Assembly (NCBI GenBank): GCA_016870195.1
Contig: VGCC01000001.1
Location: 62,001 to 126,000, forward strand
Source of the DNA: Actinomycetota bacterium
Lineage (GTDB): Bacteria > Actinomycetota > Actinomycetes > S36-B12
DNA length: 64,000 nt
Direction: 5' to 3'
How positions within the stretch are numbered: position 1 is the stretch's first letter; the number at the start of each line of letters is the position of its first letter. This document shows, in pieces, positions 1 to 9,039 of this stretch. Made by a program: the position numbers and the translations under genes. Under the pieces are notes generated by a model. It searched no databases. It had not been told where the DNA came from and saw nothing but the letters and a program-made list of their open reading frames with translations.

Positions 1-1731
1 TCGTGCCCCGAACCGGTCGTTCCACGCGTCGAGGTCGAATGGGAACTGACGCCAGGGGTCGGGGAGATCCGACAGAGGCAGGTAGGCGATAAGAACGCGA
101 TTCGCAATGCCGGGTACGCCGGGATTCGGAGGCGGGATGGTCCTCGTGAGTAGGCGGCGCACCAACGGAGCGAACCCACGTGCCTCCCCCGTGGCCATCC
201 AGGCCAACTCGGCGCGTTCCCGACGTTCTTCGCGCACCCCGGCTGCGCCGGGCGCACGGGCCAAAGAGCCGAGATCGAAACTCGACGGTGCGCACTGGGT
301 CCGCACCGGGGATGCGTTACTTCGCTGACCGTCAGCGAGCACCACGCGCAGGGTCCCCCGATCGCCTCGACTGACAATCCGACACGGCGCCAACTCGAGC
401 CGGCCTTTCCCGCTCCACACGAGCGTGTCTCCGTCGTGACGACGTAGTTCGAGCGGCAGAAACAGGACCGCGAAACCTCGTCCGTCACACCAGGCGAGCG
501 AGGCACTGACTCCAGCAAGGTCCCCCCACTGGTCCCGGGTTCGCACGGTGACCGTCACGTCCTTACCGTCGCGCTCGTAGACATCGAGCGTGTGCAGGTA
601 CCGGCGCATCTCGAAGGGCAGATCGATCAGCCTCAGCTCGGTGATGTCGAGCCAGTCACGGGAGGAACGTCCCAAAATTTCGATCCCGGGGTCATGGTCG
701 AAGAGCACCCGATCCTCGTCGACGACGAGACGACCATCGATCACTGCACCCCACCGCTCGAAGAGCATCGCGCGACGCACTCCCTCGAGGTCTCCGCTGA
801 GGAGATGGAAGAACGCTACGCGAAGCATCGGCCGCACGAGCCAGTAGGCATCCACAGGAATGCTGCGCAGATAGGAGTTGAACTCCGCCGCGATCGCCAG
901 CGCTGACTCGTCGGCAGCCTCGAGCAGGGTCGACAAATAGAGGTAACCCTCATGCCGGAGGAACTTGACGGCCTTGGCCCACTGCCAGTCTGGGCGATCG
1001 ATCAGCATGGCATCAATCAGCCGGTTGACGGCAATCCGATCCCGCGCGTTTCTGGTTTGCGCCCGCCCCTGGGTGATCGAGCCCTCCTCCGCACCCTTGT
1101 CGACGTACCACCGGTAGACAACCGGGGCGATGGCCGCAACCCGGTCCGCGGCGAGCAGGCAGGCGACCGTGAAGGGCTGGTCCTCGAAGAGCACACCCTC
1201 CGGGAATCGGATCGAATTCCCAATCAGGAAGTCACGCCGGAAGATCTTGTTGGGCACGATCGTGTCGTAGAGGAGTCGAGGATCGAACGCGGTGAACACC
1301 GTGGTCTCTTCGTGCAGGTCGGGCCGCCACCGGGTGGCCTCACCTGAGTGCACGTCGATCCGTTCTGCTGTGCCGCACACGACGTCCGCCGAGAGTTCTT
1401 CGGCGGTGTCAAGCAAGTTCGCGCATGCGTGCATCTCGAGCTCATCATCGGAGTCGCAGAACATGACCCACGGCGCACGGGCCAACGCGAGTCCCACATT
1501 GCGCGGAACGCCGCAGCCACCCGAATTGATCGGAAGCCGCTCGTAGCGGATACGCGGGTCGGCGGCCATGGCGGCTCGAATCACGCTCTCGGTGCCGTCC
1601 GTCGATGCATCGTTCACGACGATGATCTCGAGTGACCTCAAAGTCTGACCCTGGATCGATGCCAACGCTCGGCCGATCCGTGCTTCGTCCTGGTACCCGA
1701 TGAGGATGACGGAGACGAGTGGCTCAGTCAT
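1..1731 (-). CDS. Family 2 glycosyltransferase with long C-terminal domain (3' end outside window)
   Basis: The reading frame opens at ATG 1731 and runs without a stop to the window edge, giving 577 codons here. The first ~230 residues are a GT-A fold: the start LVSVILIGYQDEARIGRAL, the NDASTDGT nucleotide-binding segment, and CDSDDE as the DxD metal-binding motif. The remaining ~330 residues look like a beta-rich domain of the kind appended to wall-polymer glycosyltransferases; I do not recognise it securely. The start overlaps the stop of the next upstream glycosyltransferase by 8 nt (ATGACTGA), so it is translationally coupled as the last visible gene of a glycosyltransferase operon. Probable role: sugar transfer from a nucleotide sugar onto a surface polymer at the cytoplasmic face of the membrane. 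The acceptor and sugar are unknown. Confidence 0.85.
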   Translation of the reverse strand, partial: MTEPLVSVILIGYQDEARIGRALASIQGQTLRSLEIIVVNDASTDGTESVIRAAMAADPRIRYERLPINSGGCGVPRNVGLALARAPWVMFCDSDDELEMHACANLLDTAEELSADVVCGTAERIDVHSGEATRWRPDLHEETTVFTAFDPRLLYDTIVPNKIFRRDFLIGNSIRFPEGVLFEDQPFTVACLLAADRVAAIAPVVYRWYVDKGAEEGSITQGRAQTRNARDRIAVNRLIDAMLIDRPDWQWAKAVKFLRHEGYLYLSTLLEAADESALAIAAEFNSYLRSIPVDAYWLVRPMLRVAFFHLLSGDLEGVRRAMLFERWGAVIDGRLVVDEDRVLFDHDPGIEILGRSSRDWLDITELRLIDLPFEMRRYLHTLDVYERDGKDVTVTVRTRDQWGDLAGVSASLAWCDGRGFAVLFLPLELRRHDGDTLVWSGKGRLELAPCRIVSRGDRGTLRVVLADGQRSNASPVRTQCAPSSFDLGSLARAPGAAGVREERRERAELAWMATGEARGFAPLVRRLLTRTIPPPNPGVPGIANRVLIAYLPLSDLPDPWRQFPFDLDAWNDRFGAR

Positions 1732-2665
1732 CGACACCCCGAATCTCATTCACCCGTGAGAGCAGCACTTCGGCCCGATCTCGGAAACTGTGGTCACGTG
1801 CGATGCGCGCGGCCGCATCTCGCCGTTCGGTAGTTGTGGGAAGAACTCCGTCGGGCCCGAGGATTCGTCCGAGGTCGTCGGCATCCCGGTAGATCCGCAC
1901 CGAACTGCCGAAGACATCCGCAAGGCCCGTGGCACCGTCGGAGACCACGGCCGCCCCCGCAGCCACCGCGTCGAATAATCGATTGGACAGGAACCCCTGC
2001 TCGGCCATGTCCCGCCAATGGTCGTTGAGCACCACGCGCGCGCTGGCGTAGGCCAGTGGTAGCTGGGCATGCGGGAGGAACTCACCCGCCCAGAGATGGT
2101 CCGGAATCAACCCCTGCCACCCCGACCCGTAGACCATCGGCTCCGCGCCCACGGCGACGGCGTCGCGCACGATCGGGCGGAACTCGCCCCGAGTGTTGCC
2201 GACGAAGAGCACGCGACCCGACCACGGCGTGCGCGGCTCCTTCGGATGGAAGGTGCGCGGATTGGTCGCCTGCAGCAGCGGTGTCACCGGGACGCGCGCG
2301 CTCCAGGATTCGGAAGCTGCGAAGACCGCGTCGAAGTCTCGCGGCTCATCGGCGTCGACGAGTTCCGGGTGTGAGATGACCCAGAGCAGCCAGGTCGCGT
2401 TCCCGCGCCGTGGGTGCACTCTGCGGAGCCCGCGCAGCACGAGGACCACGTCGTCGGTCTCGCGCGCCGCGGCTCCAGCACCCGCACGGGAGACGACGCT
2501 CACGTCCTGATTGAGTTCCCGTAGCGCTTCGGCGAGATCCTCGGCGAAATAGGTGTCCCCCCACGCGCGACCCGGCTCACCCTTCGGCGCAGACGTCACG
2601 ATGGACCAGGTCCATCGCGGCTTTCGCCGCCACCACCGGGGCACGGCGTCAGCCTGCCACGCCAC
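1724..2665 (-). CDS. CgeB-like glycosyltransferase (GT-B type)
   Basis: 313 aa from GTG 2665, which overlaps the end of the upstream gene. Segments such as LWVISHPELVDADEPRDFDAVFAAS in the N-terminal half, the central SGRVLFVGN, and the C-terminal stretch with LSNRLFDAVAAGAAVVSD fit the GT-B proteins grouped as CgeB/Glyco_trans_1_2; the latter contains the conserved nucleotide-sugar binding region. There is no signal peptide or membrane segment, so it should act in the cytoplasm. It lies between two family 2 glycosyltransferases in one minus-strand operon with start/stop overlaps on both sides, which supports a shared polysaccharide pathway. The sugar specificity cannot be read from the sequence. 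The N-terminus is less certain than the rest, because an open frame continues upstream inside the neighbouring gene. Confidence 0.75.
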   Translation of the reverse strand: MAWQADAVPRWWRRKPRWTWSIVTSAPKGEPGRAWGDTYFAEDLAEALRELNQDVSVVSRAGAGAAARETDDVVLVLRGLRRVHPRRGNATWLLWVISHPELVDADEPRDFDAVFAASESWSARVPVTPLLQATNPRTFHPKEPRTPWSGRVLFVGNTRGEFRPIVRDAVAVGAEPMVYGSGWQGLIPDHLWAGEFLPHAQLPLAYASARVVLNDHWRDMAEQGFLSNRLFDAVAAGAAVVSDGATGLADVFGSSVRIYRDADDLGRILGPDGVLPTTTERRDAAARIARDHSFRDRAEVLLSRVNEIRGVDD

Positions 2666-3635
2666 CACGCAGGAACCCGATGCCCCATGCACCGTGCATG
2701 GTGGCGAACACACCCGGGAGGCGAATCAGGGCTCGCCAGTCATGGGTACCGGACGTCACACTCGCGATGACAGTGCCGAGGGCGTACACCGCAATCGGAG
2801 CGAGTCCAGCTGCAACGAGTGCGCCTCGTCCCGTTGCGGCCCCCGTGATCGCGACGACACCCCCGATCCCGATCGCCGCGACCGTCACCGGCGCCGCCAG
2901 GTAACGCACCGACACGGTTTCCGGATGACGCCGCACGACCTCCCGACGCCAACGTCCATAAGCGAAGTACTGACGTGCAAGTGCTCGCAGGGTGGAACGC
3001 GGTCGATACGCCACGGCAAGTTCCGGGGTGAACCAGACAATGCCCCCCGTCTCCCGGATCCGCAGGTTCATCTCCCAGTCCTGGGCGCGCACCATCGACT
3101 CGTCGTATCCACCGACACGTGCCAGCGCACTGCGCCGAAAGCACCCGAGGTAGACAGTGAGCGCGGGTCCCTCCTCGCCCCCGACGTGGAAGGACGCATC
3201 CCCCACCCCGAATCGAGAGCGCATGGCTGTTGCCACCGCACGCTCGGTGTCCGTCTCGCCTTCCGCAGCCATGATCCCGCCGACGTTGTCCGCACCGGTG
3301 CGCACCAGAGTCTCGACCCCGATCCGCACGTAATCGCGCGGGACCATCGCATGTCCATCCACCCGCACCACCACATCGGAGTCCACGGCTGCAATGGCCC
3401 GGTTCAGTCCAGCCGGGGTGCGTCCGGTCGGGTTGTCCACGACGTGCACTCGCTCGTCTTCGCGCGCCAACTCATCGGCAACCTCGCGTGTGCGATCACG
3501 TGAGGGTCCCACCGCGAGCACCACGTCGATTCGCCCCGAGTAGTCCTGATCGAGGGCGCGAGCGACCGAGCTGCGGAGGTGGCGCTCCTCATTGACCACC
3601 GGCATCACGACCACGACGGTAGGCGTATCACGCAT
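2649..3635 (-). CDS. Family 2 glycosyltransferase with C-terminal membrane helices
   Basis: 328 aa from ATG 3635. The N-terminus TVVVVMPVVNEERHLRSSV, the segment DVVVRVDGHAMVPRDYV (DxD-like metal site) and the QDWEMNLRIRE region (ED/QxxRW-like acceptor site) are typical of processive or membrane-linked GT2 enzymes similar to succinoglycan glycosyltransferases. The last ~90 residues contain about three hydrophobic stretches (around VAAIGIGGVVAITGA, GALVAAGLAPIAVYAL and the C-terminal end), so the enzyme is probably membrane-anchored. The start overlaps the upstream gene's stop by 8 nt (ATGCGTGA). Together with its neighbours and ugd it suggests an extracellular polysaccharide containing a uronic acid; that last step is inference. 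Confidence 0.82.
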   Translation of the reverse strand: MRDTPTVVVVMPVVNEERHLRSSVARALDQDYSGRIDVVLAVGPSRDRTREVADELAREDERVHVVDNPTGRTPAGLNRAIAAVDSDVVVRVDGHAMVPRDYVRIGVETLVRTGADNVGGIMAAEGETDTERAVATAMRSRFGVGDASFHVGGEEGPALTVYLGCFRRSALARVGGYDESMVRAQDWEMNLRIRETGGIVWFTPELAVAYRPRSTLRALARQYFAYGRWRREVVRRHPETVSVRYLAAPVTVAAIGIGGVVAITGAATGRGALVAAGLAPIAVYALGTVIASVTSGTHDWRALIRLPGVFATMHGAWGIGFLRGGVAG

Positions 3636-5112
3636 GGGTTGCCGCCGTGCCCAGTGCGTGATGTCGCAGTAACCCTGGGAACTGCGCCGCGGTCTTGGTG
3701 AGGAAGTGTTCGTCGCGCACCTGCGCGGTGTTGCCGTGCGTATGCCGCACGTACACGTAGCCGAGCCCATGGGTGCGATACACCAGTCCACCGGATGCGA
3801 GCACCTGATCGAGGAGCGCGCGGTCGACCGATCTCGGCACCGGACGCCACCCACCCACCTGTGCAAGATCACCGCGCGAGATCAACAGGGTCCCGCCCGC
3901 GACGAAGTCGGCGTACTTCTCGGCGCGGTAGGTGGGTCGAAACACCGTCGTGTCCTGCGCCGCCAGGTAAATGAAGTCCAGGGCCTTACCAACCACCTGC
4001 GCGCCTGAGTACATGCGCGCAAGTACCAGGTCCCAGATGTGCTCCTCGCCGTAGAAGTCATCGTGATCCATCTTTGCGATCAGTGCGCCGTCCGCCCGTG
4101 CCGAGCCGACCGCGAGGGCCTCCCCCAGGGTGACCTCACCCGGTACGTCGACCATCACCCACTCGCCCGTCCATCCATCAAGGTGCTCGGCAATCTCCAA
4201 CCCGGGCACCCCGTGGTTCACGAGCACAAGGTGTAGGTGCGGATATGTCTGTCGACGCACCATGGCCATGGCCTGGGCGAGGTGATCGGGGCGATGGATG
4301 GACATCACGATGCTGACAGAGGGCCAGCCGCCGATGACCGGTGAGTTGTCACGGAGTGACTCCCTGCGGGCGGTGACGGAGGCGACCTGCCAGTCGAGGA
4401 GGTCCTCCCCTGGTTGCCCATCGACCAGCACCCCGCACGCGGCGACCTGTGCGCGCTGACGAGCGGTGAGACCCTCCGGCGCGGTGATCACGGAGACGTC
4501 ACGCAAGTTACGGACATCGCTCCATGTCAGGTCGCCGGTGAAACCCAGCCCCGCAGCATCGACTGAGCGACCCATGACATCCGAGCGCCGCCCCACCGGA
4601 CGGTGCACCATGGGGTCAACCGCCGCAGTGACATCGACGCGTGAGACGTGCTCGACGTGCATGGCACTCGAACCAACAACGAGCCAATCGGCCCGGCGCA
4701 CATGCGCATCGCGCTCATCCGTGCTGACATCGCGCAGGTTCTCCGCAAGCAGGCCACCCGTGTCCGCACCGGGCTCCCACGTGAGTGCCGGGGTCCCCGT
4801 CACCGCGGGTGCCAGGACTCGAAGCACCGCGCTGAGCGCCACGCCCGCGTCACGAGGCTCAAGGAAACCAAGTCGCACGTGTGCGCCCCGGCCGTCCGAG
4901 GCGTACTCGAGCTCACGCACACCCGCGATCGTCGGCGCGCCCCACCATCCGGATATGGGTGCCTTCCACGTCTCGATGCGCAAATCGACCCCGGTGATCC
5001 GGTCCGCCCCCACGGAGGCGGTCACCAGGCGTCGAAGCGCTCCGATGTCATCTACGCGCACCTGCCAGGTGTCGCGACGGGCCCGAACACGGGCCCCGGT
5101 GACGCTGGACAC
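3628..5112 (-). CDS. Glycosyltransferase with unassigned N-terminal domain and C-terminal GT2 domain
   Basis: 494 aa if translation begins at GTG 5112. I chose this start because a TACAGT hexamer sits 7 nt upstream and the divergent ugd gene begins at 5155. The C-terminal ~240 residues are a GT2 domain: PSVSIVMSIHRPDHLAQAM, then AKMDHDDFYGEEH as the DxD motif. The N-terminal ~250 residues resemble no domain I know; they include a possible second nucleotide-binding-like segment (DWLVVGSSAMHVEHV). Overlap of its stop with the next start couples it to three further glycosyltransferases. It is therefore the first gene of the operon and its promoter controls all four. The function of the N-terminal part is unknown. 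Confidence 0.78.
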   Translation of the reverse strand: MSSVTGARVRARRDTWQVRVDDIGALRRLVTASVGADRITGVDLRIETWKAPISGWWGAPTIAGVRELEYASDGRGAHVRLGFLEPRDAGVALSAVLRVLAPAVTGTPALTWEPGADTGGLLAENLRDVSTDERDAHVRRADWLVVGSSAMHVEHVSRVDVTAAVDPMVHRPVGRRSDVMGRSVDAAGLGFTGDLTWSDVRNLRDVSVITAPEGLTARQRAQVAACGVLVDGQPGEDLLDWQVASVTARRESLRDNSPVIGGWPSVSIVMSIHRPDHLAQAMAMVRRQTYPHLHLVLVNHGVPGLEIAEHLDGWTGEWVMVDVPGEVTLGEALAVGSARADGALIAKMDHDDFYGEEHIWDLVLARMYSGAQVVGKALDFIYLAAQDTTVFRPTYRAEKYADFVAGGTLLISRGDLAQVGGWRPVPRSVDRALLDQVLASGGLVYRTHGLGYVYVRHTHGNTAQVRDEHFLTKTAAQFPGLLRHHALGTAATHA

Positions 5113-5119
5113 GGTCAGC

Positions 5120-5125
5120 ACTGTA
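5120..5125 (-). promoter_or_regulatory. -10 element of leaderless glycosyltransferase operon
   Basis: TACAGT on the minus strand, 7 nt before GTG 5112. It fits the TANNNT-N6/7-start pattern repeated through the window, and lies 17 bp from the divergent ugd hexamer. Confidence 0.6.
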
Positions 5126-5142
5126 GGGGCGACGCCTCCGGC

Positions 5143-5148
5143 TACCCT
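5143..5148 (+). promoter_or_regulatory. -10 element of leaderless ugd
   Basis: TACCCT followed by 6 nt and then ATG 5155. There is no Shine-Dalgarno sequence before the start, consistent with a leaderless transcript. Confidence 0.65.
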
Positions 5149-5154
5149 GACGGC

Positions 5155-6456
5155 ATGGCGCACCGTCTCTCCGTCATCGGCACCGGCTACCTGGGTGCAA
5201 CCCATGCGGCGTGCATGGCGGAGTTGGGCTTCGAGGTCATCGGCGTCGACGTCGATCCCGCCAAGGTGGAGATGTTGTCCACCGGTCGAGTGCCGTTTTT
5301 TGAGCCCGATCTCGAGGAGGTCCTGGCGCGCAATATCGCCTCTGGTCGCCTCACCTTCACTACGTCCTTCGCCGACGCCGGTGAGTTCGCCGACGTCCAC
5401 TTCATCTGCGTCGGCACACCCCAGCAGGCAGGTGCGAACGCCGCAGACATGACCCAGGTATTCGGTGCAGTCGATGCCCTCGCCTCGCATCTGGGACCTG
5501 ATGACCTGGTGGTGGGCAAGTCCACCGTTCCCGTGGGAACGGCCGACGCGATCGCCGCTCGGATCACCACCGAAGTCGCCTGGAACCCGGAATTCCTCCG
5601 CGAGGGTTTCGCCGTCTCCGACACGCTCTCCCCCGACCGACTCGTGATCGGTGTGCGCAGCGAGCGCGCCGAGACGATTCTGCGCGAGGTTTACGCACCG
5701 ATCACCGCAACCGGTGTCCCGCTGCTGGTCACGGACTTCCCCACGGCCGAGTTAGTCAAGGTCGCAGCCAACTCCTTCCTCGCGACGAAGATCTCCTTCA
5801 TCAATGCGATGGCCGAAGTGTGCGAGGCCGCCAGCGCCGACGTCGTGAAGCTTGCCGAGGCGATCGGTTATGACCCTCGCATCGGGAATCGGTTCCTCGC
5901 GGCAGGGCTGGGCTTCGGAGGTGGGTGCCTTCCCAAGGACATCCGCGCCTTCATGGCCCGCGCGGGTGAACTCGGCGCCGAGGAGGCGTTGACTTTCCTC
6001 CGCGAGGTGGATCAGATAAATCTTCGCCGTCGCAGTCACACCGTGGATCTGGCGCGCAAGATGCTCGGTGGCGCTCTGCGCGGGAAGACAATCTGCATGC
6101 TCGGAGCCTCGTTCAAACCCGACAGTGACGACGTTCGGGACTCGCCCGCCCTGGATGTCGCAGTCGCCCTCGCGAACGCGGGTGCCACCGTCGTGGTCAC
6201 CGACCCGAAGGGCCTGGCGAATGCGGAACGGGTCTATCCAACGCTGACTTACGTCGACGACATCGTCAAGGCGGTGACGGACACGGATCTGGTGATCCTC
6301 GGCACCGAATGGCGAGAGTTCCGCGAACTCGATCCCCTCGCACTTGCCGAGGTCACGGCTACACCCCGGATCATCGACGGGCGCAATGCCCTGGACCCCG
6401 ATGCGTGGCGCGCTGCGGGCTGGACGTACCGGGGACTCGGGCGCCCCGTCCGGTGA
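5155..6456 (+). CDS. ugd: UDP-glucose 6-dehydrogenase
   Basis: 433 aa, the usual length for the family. It oxidises UDP-glucose to UDP-glucuronate with two NAD+. The N-terminal Rossmann motif SVIGTGYLGATHAA is at residues ~5-18. The catalytic cysteine is in GFGGGCLPKD, and the helix AELVKVAANSFLATKISFIN carries the active-site Lys and Asn. The C-terminal UDP-binding domain contains GASFKPDSDDVRDSPA. The start at 5155 is preceded by TACCCT 6 nt upstream, so an apparent longer frame starting further left is not needed. It is divergent from the glycosyltransferase operon, to which it would supply UDP-glucuronate or derived sugars (inference). Its stop overlaps the next GTG start by 4 nt. Confidence 0.95.
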   Translation: MAHRLSVIGTGYLGATHAACMAELGFEVIGVDVDPAKVEMLSTGRVPFFEPDLEEVLARNIASGRLTFTTSFADAGEFADVHFICVGTPQQAGANAADMTQVFGAVDALASHLGPDDLVVGKSTVPVGTADAIAARITTEVAWNPEFLREGFAVSDTLSPDRLVIGVRSERAETILREVYAPITATGVPLLVTDFPTAELVKVAANSFLATKISFINAMAEVCEAASADVVKLAEAIGYDPRIGNRFLAAGLGFGGGCLPKDIRAFMARAGELGAEEALTFLREVDQINLRRRSHTVDLARKMLGGALRGKTICMLGASFKPDSDDVRDSPALDVAVALANAGATVVVTDPKGLANAERVYPTLTYVDDIVKAVTDTDLVILGTEWREFRELDPLALAEVTATPRIIDGRNALDPDAWRAAGWTYRGLGRPVR

Positions 6457-6878
6457 CATTCCTCCCACCGGAGGACCAGGTAGTCCGGGACATCCTCACG
6501 AATAGCAGGCTGTGGTTCGTGGTCGGTCTGGGAAACTCGCCCCACCGCGCGGCCTATCGCGTGGCGCGCTTCTTGCAGTCCATCGGCAAGACGGTGGTGC
6601 CCATCCATCCGCGTGCGGAGGTCGTGCACGGCGCTCAGGGGTATCGATCCATCGCCGATGCGGTCACCGTGCACGGGAAGCCCGACGTCGTCGATGTCTT
6701 CGTGCGCAGCGACCGCGCAGGTGAATTCGCCGACCAGGCGATCGCGGCGGGGGCGCCTGTCGTGTGGTTTCAACTCGACGTGATCGATGACGCCGCCGCG
6801 GAGCGCGTCGTGGACGCCGGCCATGTGATGGTGATGGATCGGTGCCCGGCCATCGAGTATCCGCGGCTCAGCGCTTAA
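6453..6878 (+). CDS. CoA-binding (Rossmann) domain protein
   Basis: 141 aa from GTG 6453, overlapping the ugd stop as GTGA. The whole protein is one CoA_binding domain of the YccU/succinyl-CoA-ligase-alpha type: [19 protein letters not shown] is the glycine-rich loop, followed by [10 protein letters not shown] and the C-terminal segment [13 protein letters not shown]. Small single-domain members bind CoA or acyl-CoA, but their biological role is not settled. Translational coupling with ugd is not explained by a known pathway. The 3' end overlaps the convergent purE by 11 nt. Confidence 0.85.
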   Translation: MTFLPPEDQVVRDILTNSRLWFVVGLGNSPHRAAYRVARFLQSIGKTVVPIHPRAEVVHGAQGYRSIADAVTVHGKPDVVDVFVRSDRAGEFADQAIAAGAPVVWFQLDVIDDAAAERVVDAGHVMVMDRCPAIEYPRLSA

Positions 6879-7359
6879 TGCGCTCTCCCTTGGCGCGCGC
6901 CTGCTGATTCAGGTCGGACTGGTACGTCTCCATGGCATCCAGAAGATCCGGCGAGCCGAGCCCGAGCATTCGCACCGCGAGCAGCCCAGCATTGCGGGAG
7001 TTGCCGATGCCCACCGTCGCCACGGGCACACCGGCGGGCATCTGCACGATCGACAACAACGCGTCCATCCCGTCGAGACTGCCCACGGGGACGGGCACAC
7101 CGATCACCGGCAGCGACGTCACGGACGCCAGCATTCCCGGCAGATGTGCCGCCCCACCTGCGCCGGCGATGATGATTCGGATTCCATCGGCTCGTGCCGC
7201 GGACCCGAACTCGACCATCTCGTGCGGCATCCGATGCGCGGACACGACGTCAACCCGGTGCGGAACCCCGAACTCGTCCAGAACCTGGGACGCACCCTCC
7301 ATGGTGGGCCAATCGGAATCACTTCCCATGCAGACCGCCACCAGCGCAAGGTCACTCAT
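6868..7359 (-). CDS. purE: N5-carboxyaminoimidazole ribonucleotide mutase (PurE)
   Basis: 163 aa. Converts N5-CAIR to CAIR in de novo purine synthesis. The N-terminal signature [12 protein letters not shown] binds the substrate phosphate; SAHRMPHEM carries the catalytic histidine and [12 protein letters not shown] follows, as in bacterial class I PurE. Its ATG overlaps the purK stop by 8 nt (ATGAGTGA), so the two successive pathway enzymes are coupled. The last 11 nt overlap the convergent CoA-binding gene, leaving no room for an intergenic terminator. Confidence 0.95.
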   Translation of the reverse strand: MSDLALVAVCMGSDSDWPTMEGASQVLDEFGVPHRVDVVSAHRMPHEMVEFGSAARADGIRIIIAGAGGAAHLPGMLASVTSLPVIGVPVPVGSLDGMDALLSIVQMPAGVPVATVGIGNSRNAGLLAVRMLGLGSPDLLDAMETYQSDLNQQARAKGERIKR

Positions 7360-8503
7360 CGATGACCCCCATGAAGTAGTCGGCGGCGTGTCGGGCGCGG
7401 TCGAGGAGTGCAGGAAGGTCCGTTCCCACTGCCGTCACGTGGCCGACTTTACGTCCCGGCCGCACCTCCTTGCCGTACAGATGCACGTGCAGCCTGGGGT
7501 CCCGGGCCATCACGTGACGGAAGGCCGAGTAGAGGTTCGGTACATCCCCGCCGAGGATGTTCACCATCACCGAGTAGGGCGCGATTGGAGTCGGCGCACC
7601 CAGCGGGAGATCGAGCACGGCGCGTAGGTGGTTCTCGAACTGGCTGGTCACGGCACCCTCGATCGACCAATGCCCGGAGTTATGGGGCCGCATGGCGAGC
7701 TCGTTGACGAGAATCTCGGATCCGGTGTCGAACATCTCGACCGCGAGCATCCCGGTGACACCCAGGCTCGCAGCGATATCGAGGGCGAGGCGCTGCGCCT
7801 CGACCGCCCGGTCGTCGGCAAGGTCGCCAGCCGGAGCGATCACCTCGGCGCAGATCCCATTGATCTGCGTGGTCTGGACAACCGGGTAGGCCACGGATTG
7901 ACCCGAAGGTGAGCGTGCGACCTGCGCAGCGAGTTCCCGGACGAACGACACACACTCCTCGACCAGCCACTCCGCGCCGAGAGGCAGGGGCACGGACATT
8001 GCGGCCGCAAGATCAGCCGCCGATTCGATCCGCCAGACGCCGCGCCCGTCGTAACCGCCGCGTGAGGTCTTCAGGATGATCGGGTAGCCGACGTCATGAG
8101 CAAAGTCGATCGCATCCTGGACACCCGTGACCACATCCCACCGGGGTGCCGGGAAACCGGAGAGCGCTCGACGCATGTGTGCCTTGTCCTGGGCATGAAA
8201 GAGGGCGGACGGTCCAGGTCTCACCGCGACGCCGAGGGCCTCCACCTGCTCCAGGATCGCCGGCGGAACGTGTTCGTGATCGAAGGTGATCACATCGCAC
8301 CCGCGAGCGAACTCGATCACATCGGACGGATCGTCGTGGCGACCGATTCGGGTGTCAGCCACCACCTGCGCGGCAGACTCGTCGGGCGACGCCGCGAGGA
8401 CTCGGAAGTCGATACCGAGCGCAGCTGCCGGGGCAGCGGACATCCGGGCGAGTTGACCGCCGCCCACCATGCCGACCCGAGGGGCGCCGATATCCCGGGT
8501 CAC
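7352..8503 (-). CDS. purK: N5-carboxyaminoimidazole ribonucleotide synthase (PurK)
   Basis: 383 aa, ATP-grasp enzyme that carboxylates AIR with bicarbonate and ATP. The N-terminus [16 protein letters not shown] is the typical PurK opening. [15 protein letters not shown] is the ATP-grasp loop, and [29 protein letters not shown] is a conserved family stretch (positions ~265-295). The GTG start at 8503 is set by TAGATT 6 nt upstream; there is no clear Shine-Dalgarno sequence. It is coupled downstream to purE. Confidence 0.95.
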   Translation of the reverse strand: MTRDIGAPRVGMVGGGQLARMSAAPAAALGIDFRVLAASPDESAAQVVADTRIGRHDDPSDVIEFARGCDVITFDHEHVPPAILEQVEALGVAVRPGPSALFHAQDKAHMRRALSGFPAPRWDVVTGVQDAIDFAHDVGYPIILKTSRGGYDGRGVWRIESAADLAAAMSVPLPLGAEWLVEECVSFVRELAAQVARSPSGQSVAYPVVQTTQINGICAEVIAPAGDLADDRAVEAQRLALDIAASLGVTGMLAVEMFDTGSEILVNELAMRPHNSGHWSIEGAVTSQFENHLRAVLDLPLGAPTPIAPYSVMVNILGGDVPNLYSAFRHVMARDPRLHVHLYGKEVRPGRKVGHVTAVGTDLPALLDRARHAADYFMGVIDE

Positions 8504-8509
8504 ACACGG

Positions 8510-8515
8510 AATCTA
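8510..8515 (-). promoter_or_regulatory. -10 element of leaderless purK-purE
   Basis: TAGATT on the minus strand, 6 nt before GTG 8503. It lies in the short gap after the PH-domain gene, so purK-purE can be transcribed separately from birA. Confidence 0.6.
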
Positions 8516-8526
8516 GCGACTCCGAG

Positions 8527-9039
8527 CTACTCGTTTCCGCGCCGACGCTTCTCGTCCGCCTCGATGTACTCGTAGATGCTTCGCTGAATCTGCTCCACAT
8601 CGGGGACGTCGGTCACGGTGAGACCGTCGTTCTCCCCTGCAGACTGAATCAGCAATGCCCCGTAGTTCAGGACCCGACCCATCGGTGGCACTTCGAAGGA
8701 GACGTTATTCACCTTGGACAACGGAATGTCTTTACCGCGACGGGAGATGATCCCGGAGCGAACGATGATCCGGCGATCAGTGAACACGTAGTCGGTGGTG
8801 ATCCAGCGCAGGAAGGGGAGGAGTGCCCAGAGGATGATGATGAAGAGACCGCCGGCGATGAACAGCCACCGGAGCCACTCCCATCCGGGCAGGTTGGAGG
8901 CGAACCATGACAACAGCACGACGAGGCCGATCACCGTGGCCAGGAAGACGATCCCTGGAACGAACAGCGCACGCCAGTGCGGTCGGGTTTCGAACTTGAT
9001 CACTTCGCCGGGGGCGAGGAGCTTGGCCGGGTATCCCAT
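8527..9039 (-). CDS. PH domain-containing membrane protein (bPH2 type)
   Basis: 170 aa from ATG 9039. After a short cytoplasmic stretch ([17 protein letters not shown]) come two transmembrane helices: ALFVPGIVFLATVIGLVVLLSWF, and a second around LFIAGGLFIIILWALLPFL. A bacterial PH-like domain follows (YVFTDRRIIVRSGIISRRGKDIPLSKVNNVSFE). The start lies 40 nt inside the 3' end of birA, so the two genes overlap in different frames. The C-terminus is charged. Proteins of this build are common next to birA and purK in actinobacteria; their function is not established. Confidence 0.88.
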   Translation of the reverse strand: MGYPAKLLAPGEVIKFETRPHWRALFVPGIVFLATVIGLVVLLSWFASNLPGWEWLRWLFIAGGLFIIILWALLPFLRWITTDYVFTDRRIIVRSGIISRRGKDIPLSKVNNVSFEVPPMGRVLNYGALLIQSAGENDGLTVTDVPDVEQIQRSIYEYIEADEKRRRGNE

